Assembly (NCBI RefSeq): GCF_902168135.1
Contig: NZ_CABHOL010000015.1
Location: 434,001 to 498,000, forward strand
Origin: an uncultured Fluviicola sp.
Lineage (GTDB): Bacteria > Bacteroidota > Bacteroidia > Flavobacteriales_D > Crocinitomicaceae
Reading direction: 5' to 3'
DNA: 64,000 nt
The position numbers and the translations under genes are program-made. The notes beneath the pieces were generated by a model. It did not search any database. It was not told the origin of the DNA and saw nothing but the letters and a program-made list of their open reading frames with translations. How positions within the stretch are numbered: the first letter of the stretch is position 1; the number at the start of each line of letters is the position of its first letter. Below are positions 7,444-17,779 of the stretch, piece after piece.

Positions 7444-9741
7444 ATGCGTTTCTCTCTTCTTACCGTAGGAATCTTTCTTTTTGCCGGTTCTGTTTCAGCA
7501 CAAAGCAAATTGAACTACGTCAATCCACTGATCGGAACTTCCAAAATGGGACATACCTTTCCCGGTGCAACAGTTCCCTTCGGATCGGTTCAGCTAAGTC
7601 CGGATACAGACACACTTTCTTATGCAGTTGATGGGAAATACAATCCCGATGTTTATAAATACTGCGCAGGATATCAATACGAAGATCCGACGATCGTAGG
7701 GTTCAGCCACACGCATTTCAGCGGTACAGGTCATTCGGATTTGGGAGATATCTTAATCATGCCCACAAGCGGTAGATTACAGCTTAATCCCGGTATTGCT
7801 TCCAATCCGAAAAGTGGTTTCCGATCGGCTTACAGTCATGACACTGAAAAGGCGTCACCGAATTATTATGCGGCTATGCTGGATGACCACAAAATCAAAG
7901 CGGAGTTAACAACTACAACGCGTGTGGGGATTCACCGCTATACCTTCGATAGAAAAGATTCTACCCACATTATTCTGGATTTGGTTTCAGGGATTTACAA
8001 TTACAACGGGAAGAACGTAAACACTTACGTTCGTGTTGTAGATGCACATCACATTGTTGGTTTTCGGCAGACTTCCGGTTGGGCAAGGAACAGAACGGTT
8101 TATTTTGCTATTGCATTTTCCCAACCGATCAAATCTTATGGATACGATGATTTGCAATCGAAAAAAGTGTACCAGGGATTCTGGCGGAAGTTTAACCTGA
8201 AAGATAATTTTCCCGAAATGTCGGCGGCCCAGCTAAGAGCCTTTTTCGATTTTGATTTGGAGTCTTCCAAAGAACTGATTCTAAAGGTCGCTTTGTCGCC
8301 GGTGAGCATGGAAGGTGCTGTTGAAAACATGAACCGCGAAGCTCCGGATTGGGATTTTGACCGGCATCGTAAAAACGGAGAAGATCTGTGGGAGCAGGAA
8401 CTCAATAAGTTTGATGTTCAAATGCTGAATGAAGAAGATCTGACGAATTTCTATACAGCTGTTTATCATACCTGTTTGGGACCAACCGTTTACCAGGATT
8501 TCGACGGTCAATACCGGGGACTGGATTTTGCCAATTGGTACAATAAGGATAAGAACGATATGAACTACACGACGTTCTCACTTTGGGATACTTACCGGGC
8601 TTTACATCCGCTGTTCAACCTGGTACAGCGCAAACGAAATGCAGATATGGTGAATTCCATGATTGCTCATCAGAAGCAAAGTGCTGAAAAAATGCTGCCT
8701 ATCTGGTCTCATTATGCGAATGAAAACTGGTGTATGATCGGATATCATTCCGTTTCTGTTATTTCGGATGCATACAACAAGGGATTGGAAGGAATTGATT
8801 ACAATCAGGCGCTTGATGCCTGTGTCCAGACTGCACGGACCCGTTATTTCGAAGGGATTGGTTCCTATATGGATCTGGGATATGTAGCAGAAGACAAAAG
8901 CGGAAGTTCGGTTTCCAAAACCCTGGAGTATGCTTACGATGATTGGTGTATTGCCCGGTTGGCGCTTGGCCTGAAGCGGATGGATATTTACGAGGAGTTC
9001 TCAAAGCGAAGTGAAAGCTACAAACTGGTGTTCGATCCGTCATCCGGGTTTATGCGTGCAAAAATGAGTTCCGGAAAGTTCATTGAAAAGTTTGATGCAC
9101 TGGAAACGCATCAGGCGGGTTATATTGAAGGAAATGCCTGGAATTATAGTTTGTACGTGCCTCACCAGGTTGATTCCATGATTAAGTTGATGGGTGGTAA
9201 AAAACGATTCGCCTTACACCTGGATTCCCTGTTTACCATGCAGCTGGCGGATAAATATTTTGAGCATACCGAAGACATTACCCGTGAAGGGATTATGGGT
9301 TCATACGTTCATGGGAACGAACCGTCGCACCACGTTATTTATTTGTTTGATTGGGTGGGAAGACCTGATTTGACTCAGAAATACATTCGTCAGGTACTGA
9401 GAACAAAATACCTTGCTAAGATTGATGGATTGAGTGGAAATGATGATTGCGGACAAATGAGTGCCTGGTATATTTTCAGTTCCTTAGGGTTTTATCCTGT
9501 TTGTCCGGGATCTGATGATTATATTTTGGGAAGTCCACTGGTGAGAAGTGCAAAGATCAATCTTGAGAACGGAGCCGTGATTGAGATCACTGCAAAAAAT
9601 CAAAATGAACAGAATAAATATGTGAAAGCTGTTTATTTGAATGGTATTAAAATGAAAGACTTCAGACTGAATTATCAAAACCTGAAAAACGGTGGAAAAT
9701 TGGTGTTTGAGATGACGAATAAGCCTTCAAAAACGTTTTAA
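7444..9741 (+). CDS. GH92 family exo-alpha-mannosidase
   Basis: A 765-residue exported glycosidase with a signal peptide ending SVSA before Gln. The N-terminal domain opens with the GH92 block VNPLIGTSKMGHTFPGATVP. The catalytic barrel contains FSLWDTYRALHPL (near 377) and ends with SGNDDCGQMSAWYIFSSLG (near 663-681), both diagnostic of GH92. Members are calcium-dependent exo-acting alpha-mannosidases that trim N-glycans or yeast mannans. Length matches the family. No T9SS tail is present, so periplasmic action is likely. It sits upstream of a secreted metalloprotease with 77 bases between the coding regions. Confidence 0.92.
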   Translation: MRFSLLTVGIFLFAGSVSAQSKLNYVNPLIGTSKMGHTFPGATVPFGSVQLSPDTDTLSYAVDGKYNPDVYKYCAGYQYEDPTIVGFSHTHFSGTGHSDLGDILIMPTSGRLQLNPGIASNPKSGFRSAYSHDTEKASPNYYAAMLDDHKIKAELTTTTRVGIHRYTFDRKDSTHIILDLVSGIYNYNGKNVNTYVRVVDAHHIVGFRQTSGWARNRTVYFAIAFSQPIKSYGYDDLQSKKVYQGFWRKFNLKDNFPEMSAAQLRAFFDFDLESSKELILKVALSPVSMEGAVENMNREAPDWDFDRHRKNGEDLWEQELNKFDVQMLNEEDLTNFYTAVYHTCLGPTVYQDFDGQYRGLDFANWYNKDKNDMNYTTFSLWDTYRALHPLFNLVQRKRNADMVNSMIAHQKQSAEKMLPIWSHYANENWCMIGYHSVSVISDAYNKGLEGIDYNQALDACVQTARTRYFEGIGSYMDLGYVAEDKSGSSVSKTLEYAYDDWCIARLALGLKRMDIYEEFSKRSESYKLVFDPSSGFMRAKMSSGKFIEKFDALETHQAGYIEGNAWNYSLYVPHQVDSMIKLMGGKKRFALHLDSLFTMQLADKYFEHTEDITREGIMGSYVHGNEPSHHVIYLFDWVGRPDLTQKYIRQVLRTKYLAKIDGLSGNDDCGQMSAWYIFSSLGFYPVCPGSDDYILGSPLVRSAKINLENGAVIEITAKNQNEQNKYVKAVYLNGIKMKDFRLNYQNLKNGGKLVFEMTNKPSKTF

Positions 9742-9818
9742 GAATTCAAGTTTAAGTGTTAATTGATAGTTAAAATATGGATTTAAGTAGTAAATTCAGA
9801 GCTCAAAATTACTCGCTT

Positions 9819-12521
9819 ATGAAAAAAATAATACTCCTCTCCAAGGTATTTTTTCTAAGTGTATCTTTAAGTTCTGTGGTTTTTTCACAAACTTCAAAAC
9901 TACCAAAAGGTACCTGGAAAACAATTGCTGAAAGTGAAATCGCTGCAAGCGGTACACGTTACATTAAACCCGCAAAATTCTTAACTTTTAAACTGGATGT
10001 TTCCAAAATGCGCCAGGTTTTATCCCAGGTTAAGCGCATAGATGATCCGAATTACATTCCTGTTTTTATTGAACTTCCGAAACCGGATGGGACTTTGGGA
10101 TCCTACCAGGTTCATGAAAATGAGACCATGTCGCCTGGATTGGCAGCACAATTTCCCGAAATCCGTTCTTATGATGGTGTTGCCATCGACAATTCGGGAG
10201 AAGTAGTAAAATTCGACCTGACTCCTCAGGGTTTCCATGCCATGACTTTGGTACCGGGACAACCTACATTCTTTATCGATCCATATTCATTTGGCGGTGG
10301 GGATATCGAGAATTACCTGGTTTATTCGAAAGCTGATTTCGCAACGGATAAATTCTTCGCATGTCACATGGAAGAAGAAATTGCTACGGAGATCAAAGAT
10401 GCCAACGATGACATGGTGAAGAGTTTTGGTAATTGTACGAAACGAACTTACCGTTTGGCATTGGCTGCAACGGGTGAATATACGATCTTCCACGGAGGAA
10501 CGGTTGTGTTAGCCCAGGCAGCCCAGGTTACAACTATGAATCGTGTAAACGGTGTTTATATGCGGGATCTTGCTGTTACGATGACAATTATTCCGAATAA
10601 TAATTTACTGATTTATACCAGTTCTTCCGATCCTTATTCCAATGGGGATGCATTTTCAATGCTCGGTGAGAATCAAAGCAACGTAACTTCGGTTATCGGC
10701 GGCGCAAATTACGACATTGGACACGTTTTCGGGACAAACTCCGGAGGTGTTGCTATGTTGGGATCTGTTTGCAGTTCTACCCAGAAAGCCCGGGGAGTTA
10801 CCGGTTCAGGAGCTCCGGTTGGTGATCCTTTCGATATTGATTATGTAGCGCATGAAATGGGGCACCAATTCTCAGGAAACCACTCCTTCAGATCGAATGC
10901 GGGTTCCTGTAACGGAAACGCGAATGGTACTACGGCAATGGAACCGGGTTCAGGTTCTACAATTATGGCTTACGCCGGAATCTGTTCCCCTCACAACGTA
11001 CAGCCTAATTCAGATGATCACTTCCACGGAGTGAACATGAATGAAATGCATATTTTTATCAACGGGTCAGGAAATGGCTGTGCTGTCTCAACTGCTATCC
11101 CGAACCAATCTTCTCCTACCATTACAGGAACAGTTGGAAACGTAACCATTCCAGCCGGAACACCTTTTGCGCTTACAGCTACTGCAACAGACCCGGACGG
11201 TGATGTGCTTACTTATTGCTGGGAGCAGATGAATAATCAGAATTCCACACAGCCGCCGGTTGGTACTTCTACAAACGGACCAAACTTCCGTTCAAGATCG
11301 CCGTTAACAAGCGGAACACGTTACTTTCCTTCTATTGCAAGCTTGTTATCAAACGGACCTTTCACATGGGAGGTACTTCCAACGGTTAGCCGAACAATGA
11401 ACTTCCGCTGCACGGTTCGTGATAATGAAGCAGAGGGTGGTTGTAACGACCACGAAGATATTGTGATCACAACAACCAATTCGGCTGGGCCGTTTATCGT
11501 GAATTATCCTTCAGCTACCGGGATTACCTGGTCGGGAAATACAACTGAAACAGTTACATGGTCTGTAGCAAATACAGATGTAGCACCGGTTTCATGTGCA
11601 AATGTGGACATTTTGATTTCACTGGATGCCGGGGTAACATTTACGGTTTTGGCAAATGACGTACCGAACGACGGTTCTCACGCTGTTACAGTTCCGGATG
11701 TTGCAACTACGAATGCAATTATCATGGTCATGTGTGAGAACGGAACTTTCTTCGATATTTCCAATAATAAGTTTACCATTACTACCGGTGGAACACCATG
11801 TAATAATCCGACGTTACCTACATTGTCCGGAAATACAACCATTTGTCCGGGAGGAAGCACAACTATCACTGTTACTGCAGGTACTTTGAATGATGCAACA
11901 GATTGGAGCTGGACTTCCGGTTCTTGTGGCGGAACGAGTGTCGGAACAGGAAACTCACTGGTATTATCCGCGGCCGGAACTTATTACGTTCGTGGAACAG
12001 GAGGTTGTGTTGCCGGCGGGGCTTGCCAAACGATTACTATTACACAAACGAATGTAAACACAGCAACTTCCGTAAGCGGGATCACGATTACAGCTTCACA
12101 GGGAGGTGCCCAATACCAGTGGTTGAACTGTGGAACAGGAAATAGCCCGATCGCGGGAGCTACTGCTCAGTCCTTTACTCCGACTGCAAATGGTTCTTAT
12201 GCTGTAACTGTAACAGCTAACGGATGTTCCGCAACCAGCACTTGTGTAAATATTACTAACCTGGGAATCGATGATTTGAACTTTGAAGATGTTTCGGTTT
12301 ATCCAAACCCGACAAACGGAAAAATCACCGTTTCATTCAACAAAGAGGTGAACTTGAAATCATTTGTAATCCGTGATGTAACAGGAAGATTGATCCGTGA
12401 AGAAAAACCACAGGTAACCAATGGAATTACTTTCGATATTTCTGCGGAAGCTCAGGGAGTTTATTTCCTGAATATTGAAGTGGGCGGAGCAACGCAATCA
12501 TTCAAGTTGATTAAGAATTAA
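9819..12521 (+). CDS. reprolysin-like zinc metalloprotease, T9SS secreted
   Basis: A 900-residue secreted protease. ATG at 9819 is chosen over 9777 because it begins a normal signal peptide (MKKIILLSKVFFLSVSLSS, cleaved before Gln). A pro-region of roughly 150 residues precedes the catalytic domain, whose motif HEMGHQFSGNH (His345, His349, His355) is the extended metzincin zinc site; IMAYAGIC about 35 residues later fits the Met-turn. Ig-like and PKD-like beta domains follow (about 430-810). The C-terminus (VYPNPTNGKITV to FKLIKN) is a type A T9SS sorting domain. It probably digests extracellular protein. A strong hairpin terminator follows. Confidence 0.88.
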   Translation: MKKIILLSKVFFLSVSLSSVVFSQTSKLPKGTWKTIAESEIAASGTRYIKPAKFLTFKLDVSKMRQVLSQVKRIDDPNYIPVFIELPKPDGTLGSYQVHENETMSPGLAAQFPEIRSYDGVAIDNSGEVVKFDLTPQGFHAMTLVPGQPTFFIDPYSFGGGDIENYLVYSKADFATDKFFACHMEEEIATEIKDANDDMVKSFGNCTKRTYRLALAATGEYTIFHGGTVVLAQAAQVTTMNRVNGVYMRDLAVTMTIIPNNNLLIYTSSSDPYSNGDAFSMLGENQSNVTSVIGGANYDIGHVFGTNSGGVAMLGSVCSSTQKARGVTGSGAPVGDPFDIDYVAHEMGHQFSGNHSFRSNAGSCNGNANGTTAMEPGSGSTIMAYAGICSPHNVQPNSDDHFHGVNMNEMHIFINGSGNGCAVSTAIPNQSSPTITGTVGNVTIPAGTPFALTATATDPDGDVLTYCWEQMNNQNSTQPPVGTSTNGPNFRSRSPLTSGTRYFPSIASLLSNGPFTWEVLPTVSRTMNFRCTVRDNEAEGGCNDHEDIVITTTNSAGPFIVNYPSATGITWSGNTTETVTWSVANTDVAPVSCANVDILISLDAGVTFTVLANDVPNDGSHAVTVPDVATTNAIIMVMCENGTFFDISNNKFTITTGGTPCNNPTLPTLSGNTTICPGGSTTITVTAGTLNDATDWSWTSGSCGGTSVGTGNSLVLSAAGTYYVRGTGGCVAGGACQTITITQTNVNTATSVSGITITASQGGAQYQWLNCGTGNSPIAGATAQSFTPTANGSYAVTVTANGCSATSTCVNITNLGIDDLNFEDVSVYPNPTNGKITVSFNKEVNLKSFVIRDVTGRLIREEKPQVTNGITFDISAEAQGVYFLNIEVGGATQSFKLIKN

Positions 12522-12583
12522 GAAGACATCAGGATGTTAAGATTCTGGAATATCAGGACTTAAATCCTTCTGTTCGGATAAAA

Positions 12584-12623
12584 AAAAACCCTGAAGCGAT
12601 GGAATATCCGCTTCAGGGTTTTT
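12584..12623. terminator. bidirectional hairpin terminator
   Basis: A perfect 15-base stem (12584-12598 with 12609-12623) around a 10-base loop, A-tract on the left and TTTTTCTTTTTT on the right. It lies between the convergent metalloprotease and cutC genes and can stop transcription from both sides. Confidence 0.85.
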
Positions 12624-12719
12624 CTTTTTTGCAATGTGTTGAAAATGAAAAATGAAAACAGAATATTCTGTTTTAATGATATCGTGATTTCACGAATTCG
12701 TGTGTTTTTCGAAGAGTAA

Positions 12720-13418
12720 TCAGGCTTGGATCGCAGCCAAAATTGCTGTCAATTTATTCTCATCCGGCAGCAAAAGCGTCTCTTCGAAAGCAGTCCCCGA
12801 CTCAACAGTTACTTTGGATGTTCCTGAAAAATGAATGGCATGAACGCCTGCTGATTTCAGTTCCGGAATCAATTCTTCTTTTACTCCGCCGCCAGCCATG
12901 ATCTCAATACGTCCGTTTGCGTATGAAACCAGCTCTCTCAGACGATTCATTCCATGAGCCACACTCAGGTCAGAACCGCTGGTTAAAATGCGCTTAAAAC
13001 CAAGTTTTACAAGTTGGTCCATAGCAGTTCTCCAATCGTCTACGTTGTCAAAAGCACGATGAAAAGTAAAATCAATATTTGGAGCCGTTCGTTTCCAGGT
13101 TTCCAAAGCTTCCATATTCAGTTTGAAATCTTTTGTCAAAGCACCTACCACCAAACCAGTTATACCGGTATCTTTCAACTCAAGGATTTGGTCTCGCATC
13201 ACCACGATTTCATCGTAGTTGTAAACGAATCCGCCTGCACGGACACGGATCAGGGCGTGTTGCTCCAAATGAAAGGTGTTTTGGATCCATGAGACCATCG
13301 CTTTGGAAGGAGTCAAACCGCCCTGCTCCAGCGCAATACAAGTTTCAATGCGGTCTATCGGTTGTTTGCTGACAATGCGGGCAGCCTCCAATGTGCCGAC
13401 ACAAATTTCTACTTTCAT
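12720..13418 (-). CDS. cutC: CutC family protein
   Basis: A 232-residue cytosolic TIM-barrel protein matching the CutC family: RIETCIALEQGGLTPS near the N-terminus, GLVVGAL near 95 and IEIMAGGGVKEE near 170. It was first linked to copper homeostasis in E. coli, but that role is disputed and the biochemical activity is not settled. Its start codon overlaps the stop of the upstream GH20 gene (ATGA), so it is the last gene of an operon with the hexosaminidase and the TPR-SpoIIE protein. The bidirectional terminator at 12584-12623 lies downstream. Confidence 0.88.
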   Translation of the reverse strand: MKVEICVGTLEAARIVSKQPIDRIETCIALEQGGLTPSKAMVSWIQNTFHLEQHALIRVRAGGFVYNYDEIVVMRDQILELKDTGITGLVVGALTKDFKLNMEALETWKRTAPNIDFTFHRAFDNVDDWRTAMDQLVKLGFKRILTSGSDLSVAHGMNRLRELVSYANGRIEIMAGGGVKEELIPELKSAGVHAIHFSGTSKVTVESGTAFEETLLLPDENKLTAILAAIQA

Positions 13419-15619
13419 TTGGTTAGGATAATTTCATTAATAAATGTCCACGGTGTGAAACCTGCTCCGGTTTGTCCCGGTGGAATAAGCTCTTTATTGA
13501 AAATCGTGACTTTGATATAACGCGCTTTCATCTTTTTAGTTAACAAGATGGGGTCACCGTTTAAGTTCGATTTTTTTGCAGTCTTGAATTTCTTCCCGTC
13601 TTTGCTAAGCTGGATGACAAATCTTTCCGGACGATAGATCCAGGAACCGGGATCATTCAGGGTTTCGATCTGCAGTTTCCCGAAAGAAGTAAGCGCTTCC
13701 AGGTCTAGTGTGAATTGAACGGTATCGTTGTTGAATCCGAGCCATTCGTTTCCTTTCCATGGTTTTTTCCCGACAACTCCGTCGGTTAGGCCAAGACTGC
13801 CGTTGTGATCGTATTTTTCATGCGGCTTGGTAGCAAAAGAAACTGGTTTTCCCAATGCCAGGTGAGAAATGAAGGTATAATCGCAAACCCGCAGTTCCTG
13901 GTCCCCGATATTGGAATGGATAAGGTAACGTTGCCCCCGGACCTGGTCTGTCCGTTCAATAGAGATTCCGGTAACGATTTCATTGTTTACAGAAAACACC
14001 ACATCTTCAACCGGTTTGATCAATCCATAGCTCACACCTGCTTGGTTAGGTCTGATCTCCAGTTTCGGATCCAGGAAAGAAGTGGAAAAACGAACACCGT
14101 CATTGCGTAATTGCTGTAGGTAGTTACCTGAAAGCGCTTCCACAAAATCGGCATAGGGCACTTTGCCTTTGTTCCACAAAATTTCCGCCATGGCTACTAA
14201 ACGTGGAAAAGCATTGTATTCGACCGCCTGGATGTTTGGCAGGTATTCCGTCCAGAGGTTTGCCTGAGCTCCCAGGATATATCGTTTGTATTCATCTTCC
14301 AATCCTTTCACCGGGTCAAACTGGTACACTTTTTCCAGGGGAAGGTAACCACCGATTGCCAGCGGTTCGGAAGGATGCCCGCTCTGGTAATAATCAAAAT
14401 AGCAATAAGAGGTAGGAGTCATTACAACCTGGTGCTTGAGTTTAGCAGCCGCAATTCCGCCTTCCATTCCCTGCCACGACATGACTTGCGCATTCGGTGC
14501 AAGACCTCCTTCCAGGATTTCATCCCAGCCGATAATTGTTCTTCCTTTTGCATTGACGTGTTTCTCGATGTCCCGGATAAAGAAACTTTGGAGCTCGTGG
14601 CTTGTTTTCAGGTTGTTTTGTTCCATGATCGATTGGCATTTCGGGCATTTCTCCCAATTCACTTTCGGGCATTCATCTCCGCCAATATGGATCACTTTAG
14701 AAGGGAAAATTTCGATGATTTCGTCCAGCACATCTTTCAGGAAAGAGCGTGTTTTCTCCTGGCTGCAGAACACATCGTCAAAAACACCCCAGGTGCCAAC
14801 AACCGGGATTTGTTTTTCCGTACAGCTCAATTCCGGGTAGGCAGCAATCGCCGCACTCGCATGTCCGGGCATTTCAATTTCAGGAATGATCTCGATCCCG
14901 CGTATACGTGCATACGTTACCAAATCCTTTGCCTCTTGCTGCGTGTAATAACCGCCATATTTGGAACGGTCCCATTCAGCAGGCTGTTTGCTGAAGTGAC
15001 CAATGAGTGTGCTGTCTCTCCATGCCCCGATACTGGTCAGTTTAGGATACTTCTTAATTTCAATTCTCCAGCCCTGGTCGTCTGTTAAATGCCAGTGGAA
15101 GCGGTTGAATTTCAGTTTAGCCATCTGGTCGATGAACTTTCTCAATTCAAGGATTGTGAAATAATGGCGGCTGCAATCCAGGTGAACACCTCTGTAAGCA
15201 TAAGCAGGCTGATCGGAGATGCGTATTCCCGCTAACTCTTTCGGATTTTGGATCAATTGGTTCAGTGTCTGGAAAGCATTACATAAGCTTTGATAACTGC
15301 TGTATTTGATATCAATTCCGGAATTGGCAACTTCCAATTGATACCCTTCTGTGTAAACAAAAGTCTGTATCTGCTGCAGATGAATGCTGGCATCTTTTGA
15401 AGCTGACGGTTCCAGGTGAATAGACTGCCGTCCGAACAATTGCTGCAAGTAAGGGAACAGATCCTCCGGGATTTTTGTGCGGTCGACCGTCAATCGACCG
15501 TTAAAAACAAATTTATCGGTTGTCTGCTCCACATTGGAAGGCTCAGGGAATACAAGACTGTGTTGAGCTGATAATTGGGTTGTAAAAATGAACAACAAAC
15601 CAGCAAGTGTAATTTTCAT
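13415..15619 (-). CDS. GH20 beta-N-acetylhexosaminidase
   Basis: A 734-residue exported glycosidase with a signal peptide ending QLSA before Gln. An N-terminal GH20b-like domain (about 25-140) precedes the catalytic barrel, which begins at AYRGVHLDCSRHYF and carries HWHLTDDQGWR and the catalytic pair Asp315-Glu316 in IHIGGDECP. These enzymes remove terminal beta-linked GlcNAc or GalNAc by substrate-assisted catalysis. The C-terminal 150 residues look like a discoidin (F5/8 type C) carbohydrate-binding module. It is translationally coupled to cutC and starts three bases after the TPR-SpoIIE stop. There is no T9SS tail. Confidence 0.92.
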   Translation of the reverse strand: MKITLAGLLFIFTTQLSAQHSLVFPEPSNVEQTTDKFVFNGRLTVDRTKIPEDLFPYLQQLFGRQSIHLEPSASKDASIHLQQIQTFVYTEGYQLEVANSGIDIKYSSYQSLCNAFQTLNQLIQNPKELAGIRISDQPAYAYRGVHLDCSRHYFTILELRKFIDQMAKLKFNRFHWHLTDDQGWRIEIKKYPKLTSIGAWRDSTLIGHFSKQPAEWDRSKYGGYYTQQEAKDLVTYARIRGIEIIPEIEMPGHASAAIAAYPELSCTEKQIPVVGTWGVFDDVFCSQEKTRSFLKDVLDEIIEIFPSKVIHIGGDECPKVNWEKCPKCQSIMEQNNLKTSHELQSFFIRDIEKHVNAKGRTIIGWDEILEGGLAPNAQVMSWQGMEGGIAAAKLKHQVVMTPTSYCYFDYYQSGHPSEPLAIGGYLPLEKVYQFDPVKGLEDEYKRYILGAQANLWTEYLPNIQAVEYNAFPRLVAMAEILWNKGKVPYADFVEALSGNYLQQLRNDGVRFSTSFLDPKLEIRPNQAGVSYGLIKPVEDVVFSVNNEIVTGISIERTDQVRGQRYLIHSNIGDQELRVCDYTFISHLALGKPVSFATKPHEKYDHNGSLGLTDGVVGKKPWKGNEWLGFNNDTVQFTLDLEALTSFGKLQIETLNDPGSWIYRPERFVIQLSKDGKKFKTAKKSNLNGDPILLTKKMKARYIKVTIFNKELIPPGQTGAGFTPWTFINEIILTK

Positions 15620-15622
15620 GCA

Positions 15623-17731
15623 TTAAAGTTTAATTCCTACGAGGATTATATCATCAATTTGGGGGAAAGAGCCTTTCCAGTTATGTAAACTTTTTTGAAG
15701 GATAGCTTCCTGTTCTCTAGCCGAAAGGTGCGTAATTTCCAAAAGAAGCTGTTTTAGGTTTTTGGTCATAAACTTTTTATTTCGTTCACCGCCAAACTGG
15801 TCCGGGTATCCGTCGGAGAAAAGATAAATGGAATCCCCTTTCTGAAGCGGGATAGTGATTTCATTGAATTCATAATCCGAATAATTGTTTCCTCCGATGG
15901 ACATTTTATCCGGTGAATACTGGATCAGTTCTTTATCACGAATGAGCCAAAGCGGTCTGTTCGCCCCCGCATATTTTACGGTGCTAAGGTCCTTTTCGAA
16001 AATACAGATTGCCGTATCCATGCCGTCTTTGTTCTTAACGGTAGCCAGGTCCTGTTTCAATGATTCGATGATGAATTTATTAACGTGATTCAGGATCTGA
16101 GAAGAACTTTCGATCCGTTTTTCCAGGATTGCGTAGTTCAGTCCATCGATTCCCATCATACTCATAAAAGCTCCCGGGATTCCATGCCCGGTGCAGTCAG
16201 AAACCGCAAAGATCTTCTTGCCGTTCTCTGTTTCGGTGAACCAATAAAAATCGCCGCTTACGATATCCCGCGGAAGATACATCACAAAGAATTCCGGGAA
16301 GGACTGCTGGATTGTTTCCACATGCGGAAGCCTGGCCTGCTGGATTTGCAGGGCATATTCGATACTGTCGGAAATATCTTTGTTCTTGATCTCAATTTCC
16401 TGGTAAGCCTTAGCGATAAGCTGGTTGTCTTTTTTTTTTCGCAGAAATGAACGGTAAATAAAAAAACCGAAGAGGAACAGGAATAGAATAATAATAATCA
16501 GGAAAATCTTGAAATTGCGTTCACGTCCTAATTGTGCGTCTGATAGCTTTTGTTCCTGTTCCAGCGATTTGATCTGGAGTTTGTTTTGTTCATACTCGAG
16601 CCTGGCGCCCATTTCCTGGATGTAATCGCGGTTATTCCTCGCATTTACGGAATCGTTGGTTTGAGCGTAAAGTTCCATGTAATCATACGCTTTTGCCATG
16701 TTTTTCTGCGCATGATAGATTTTAGATGCGGCATAATATCCTTCAGCGAGCTCCGGTGGGAAGTTGTGTGCTTTGGCAAGTTTGATCGCTTTCTCAAACA
16801 GCGGGAGTGCTTCGGATAATTTCCCCTGTTGGTTTTTTACCTTTCCCAAGCCCAAATAGCCCAAACAAAGATTGTAGGATTCATTCGGTACTTTTACCAA
16901 TATCCCGATTCCTTCCTTGTAATCTTTTTCAGCTTCTGATAAACGTTTTAATTCGAAATTGAGTTGTGCAATGGTAATATGAATGGTTCCGATTGCATCC
17001 AAAAACCGGTGTTTTTTTGCCAGTTCAAGCGATTTTTCACACGATTTCAGGCCTTTCTCGTATTGTTTGGATGTCAGGTACAAATTTGCCAGGTCATCGT
17101 AATTGATGATGATGCGTTTTTTGTTGTCAAGTTTGAGATTCAGGTTTAAAGACTTCAATAAATACTCTTCCGAAAGATCGTATTTCTCCTGTCCAAGGTA
17201 GATCCAGCCGATATTGCGGTAGCATTCTGCAATTTGGGCCTGGTTATCGGTTTTTTGAAAATTCTTAAGTGCATTGATGTAATACTCGGAAGCATGGGTG
17301 TAATCGCCGGAAAACCAATAGAGATTCCCCATCGTGTTTTGAGCTTTTCCGATCAGTTCCTTGTCCTTGGTTGACTCTGCGATCTGCATGGCTTCCTTGG
17401 TCAGTTTGAAGGCCTTTTTGTAGTCCGAATGGGCAATGGGCTGGGCGGCATTGAGTAATTTCAATACAGCAATACTATCATTGGCGGCAGTTTTTTTTTC
17501 GATACCGGAGATTTTTTTTCCGGGTGTTTCATCCGCCGTTTCGGTATCTGCCGGATCAATCAGATTGAATAATTCGATGGGTGAAACGGGCCTTGCAACG
17601 GAATTTGTACGGATATTCGATTCGGATTTTGGAATTTCATAAGAAAATGCAGCGGATTGGAATACCCAGAGTATAATAATTACCAAAATTATTCCTTTTC
17701 GCAGGATCATATCTTTTATGAATTGAGTCAC
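15623..17731 (-). CDS. TPR-containing membrane protein with SpoIIE/PP2C phosphatase domain
   Basis: A 702-residue sensor-like protein. An N-terminal hydrophobic segment (IILVIIILWVFQSAAF) acts as signal or anchor; Met8 (17710) is an alternative start. Residues about 85-400 are tetratricopeptide repeats (motifs such as AQNTMGNLYWFSGDYTHA and AECYRNIGWIYLGQEKYD). A coiled-coil and a single membrane span (FKIFLIIIILFLFLFGFFIY, near 410-430) lead to a SpoIIE-type PP2C domain (SGDFYWF, AVSDCTGHGIPGAFMSMMG, ending DDIILVGI). The visible Asp residues of the metal site are intact. Such proteins dephosphorylate anti-sigma-factor antagonists. It is first in an operon with GH20 and cutC and divergent from an S9 peptidase. 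Confidence 0.88.
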   Translation of the reverse strand: MTQFIKDMILRKGIILVIIILWVFQSAAFSYEIPKSESNIRTNSVARPVSPIELFNLIDPADTETADETPGKKISGIEKKTAANDSIAVLKLLNAAQPIAHSDYKKAFKLTKEAMQIAESTKDKELIGKAQNTMGNLYWFSGDYTHASEYYINALKNFQKTDNQAQIAECYRNIGWIYLGQEKYDLSEEYLLKSLNLNLKLDNKKRIIINYDDLANLYLTSKQYEKGLKSCEKSLELAKKHRFLDAIGTIHITIAQLNFELKRLSEAEKDYKEGIGILVKVPNESYNLCLGYLGLGKVKNQQGKLSEALPLFEKAIKLAKAHNFPPELAEGYYAASKIYHAQKNMAKAYDYMELYAQTNDSVNARNNRDYIQEMGARLEYEQNKLQIKSLEQEQKLSDAQLGRERNFKIFLIIIILFLFLFGFFIYRSFLRKKKDNQLIAKAYQEIEIKNKDISDSIEYALQIQQARLPHVETIQQSFPEFFVMYLPRDIVSGDFYWFTETENGKKIFAVSDCTGHGIPGAFMSMMGIDGLNYAILEKRIESSSQILNHVNKFIIESLKQDLATVKNKDGMDTAICIFEKDLSTVKYAGANRPLWLIRDKELIQYSPDKMSIGGNNYSDYEFNEITIPLQKGDSIYLFSDGYPDQFGGERNKKFMTKNLKQLLLEITHLSAREQEAILQKSLHNWKGSFPQIDDIILVGIKL

Positions 17732-17779
17732 AAATTAAGTATTTATATTTAACCTTTAGTTTAAAATTACTTGGTTTTC

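Noticed and set aside
14375-15088. 237-codon plus-strand ORF inside the GH20 gene
   Set aside because: Antisense to the catalytic domain of a clear hexosaminidase; no signal peptide, motif or promoter.
7444-15619. Polysaccharide utilisation locus
   Set aside because: GH92 and GH20 enzymes are present, but there is no SusC/SusD pair, no sugar sensor and the two genes are on opposite strands separated by a protease gene.
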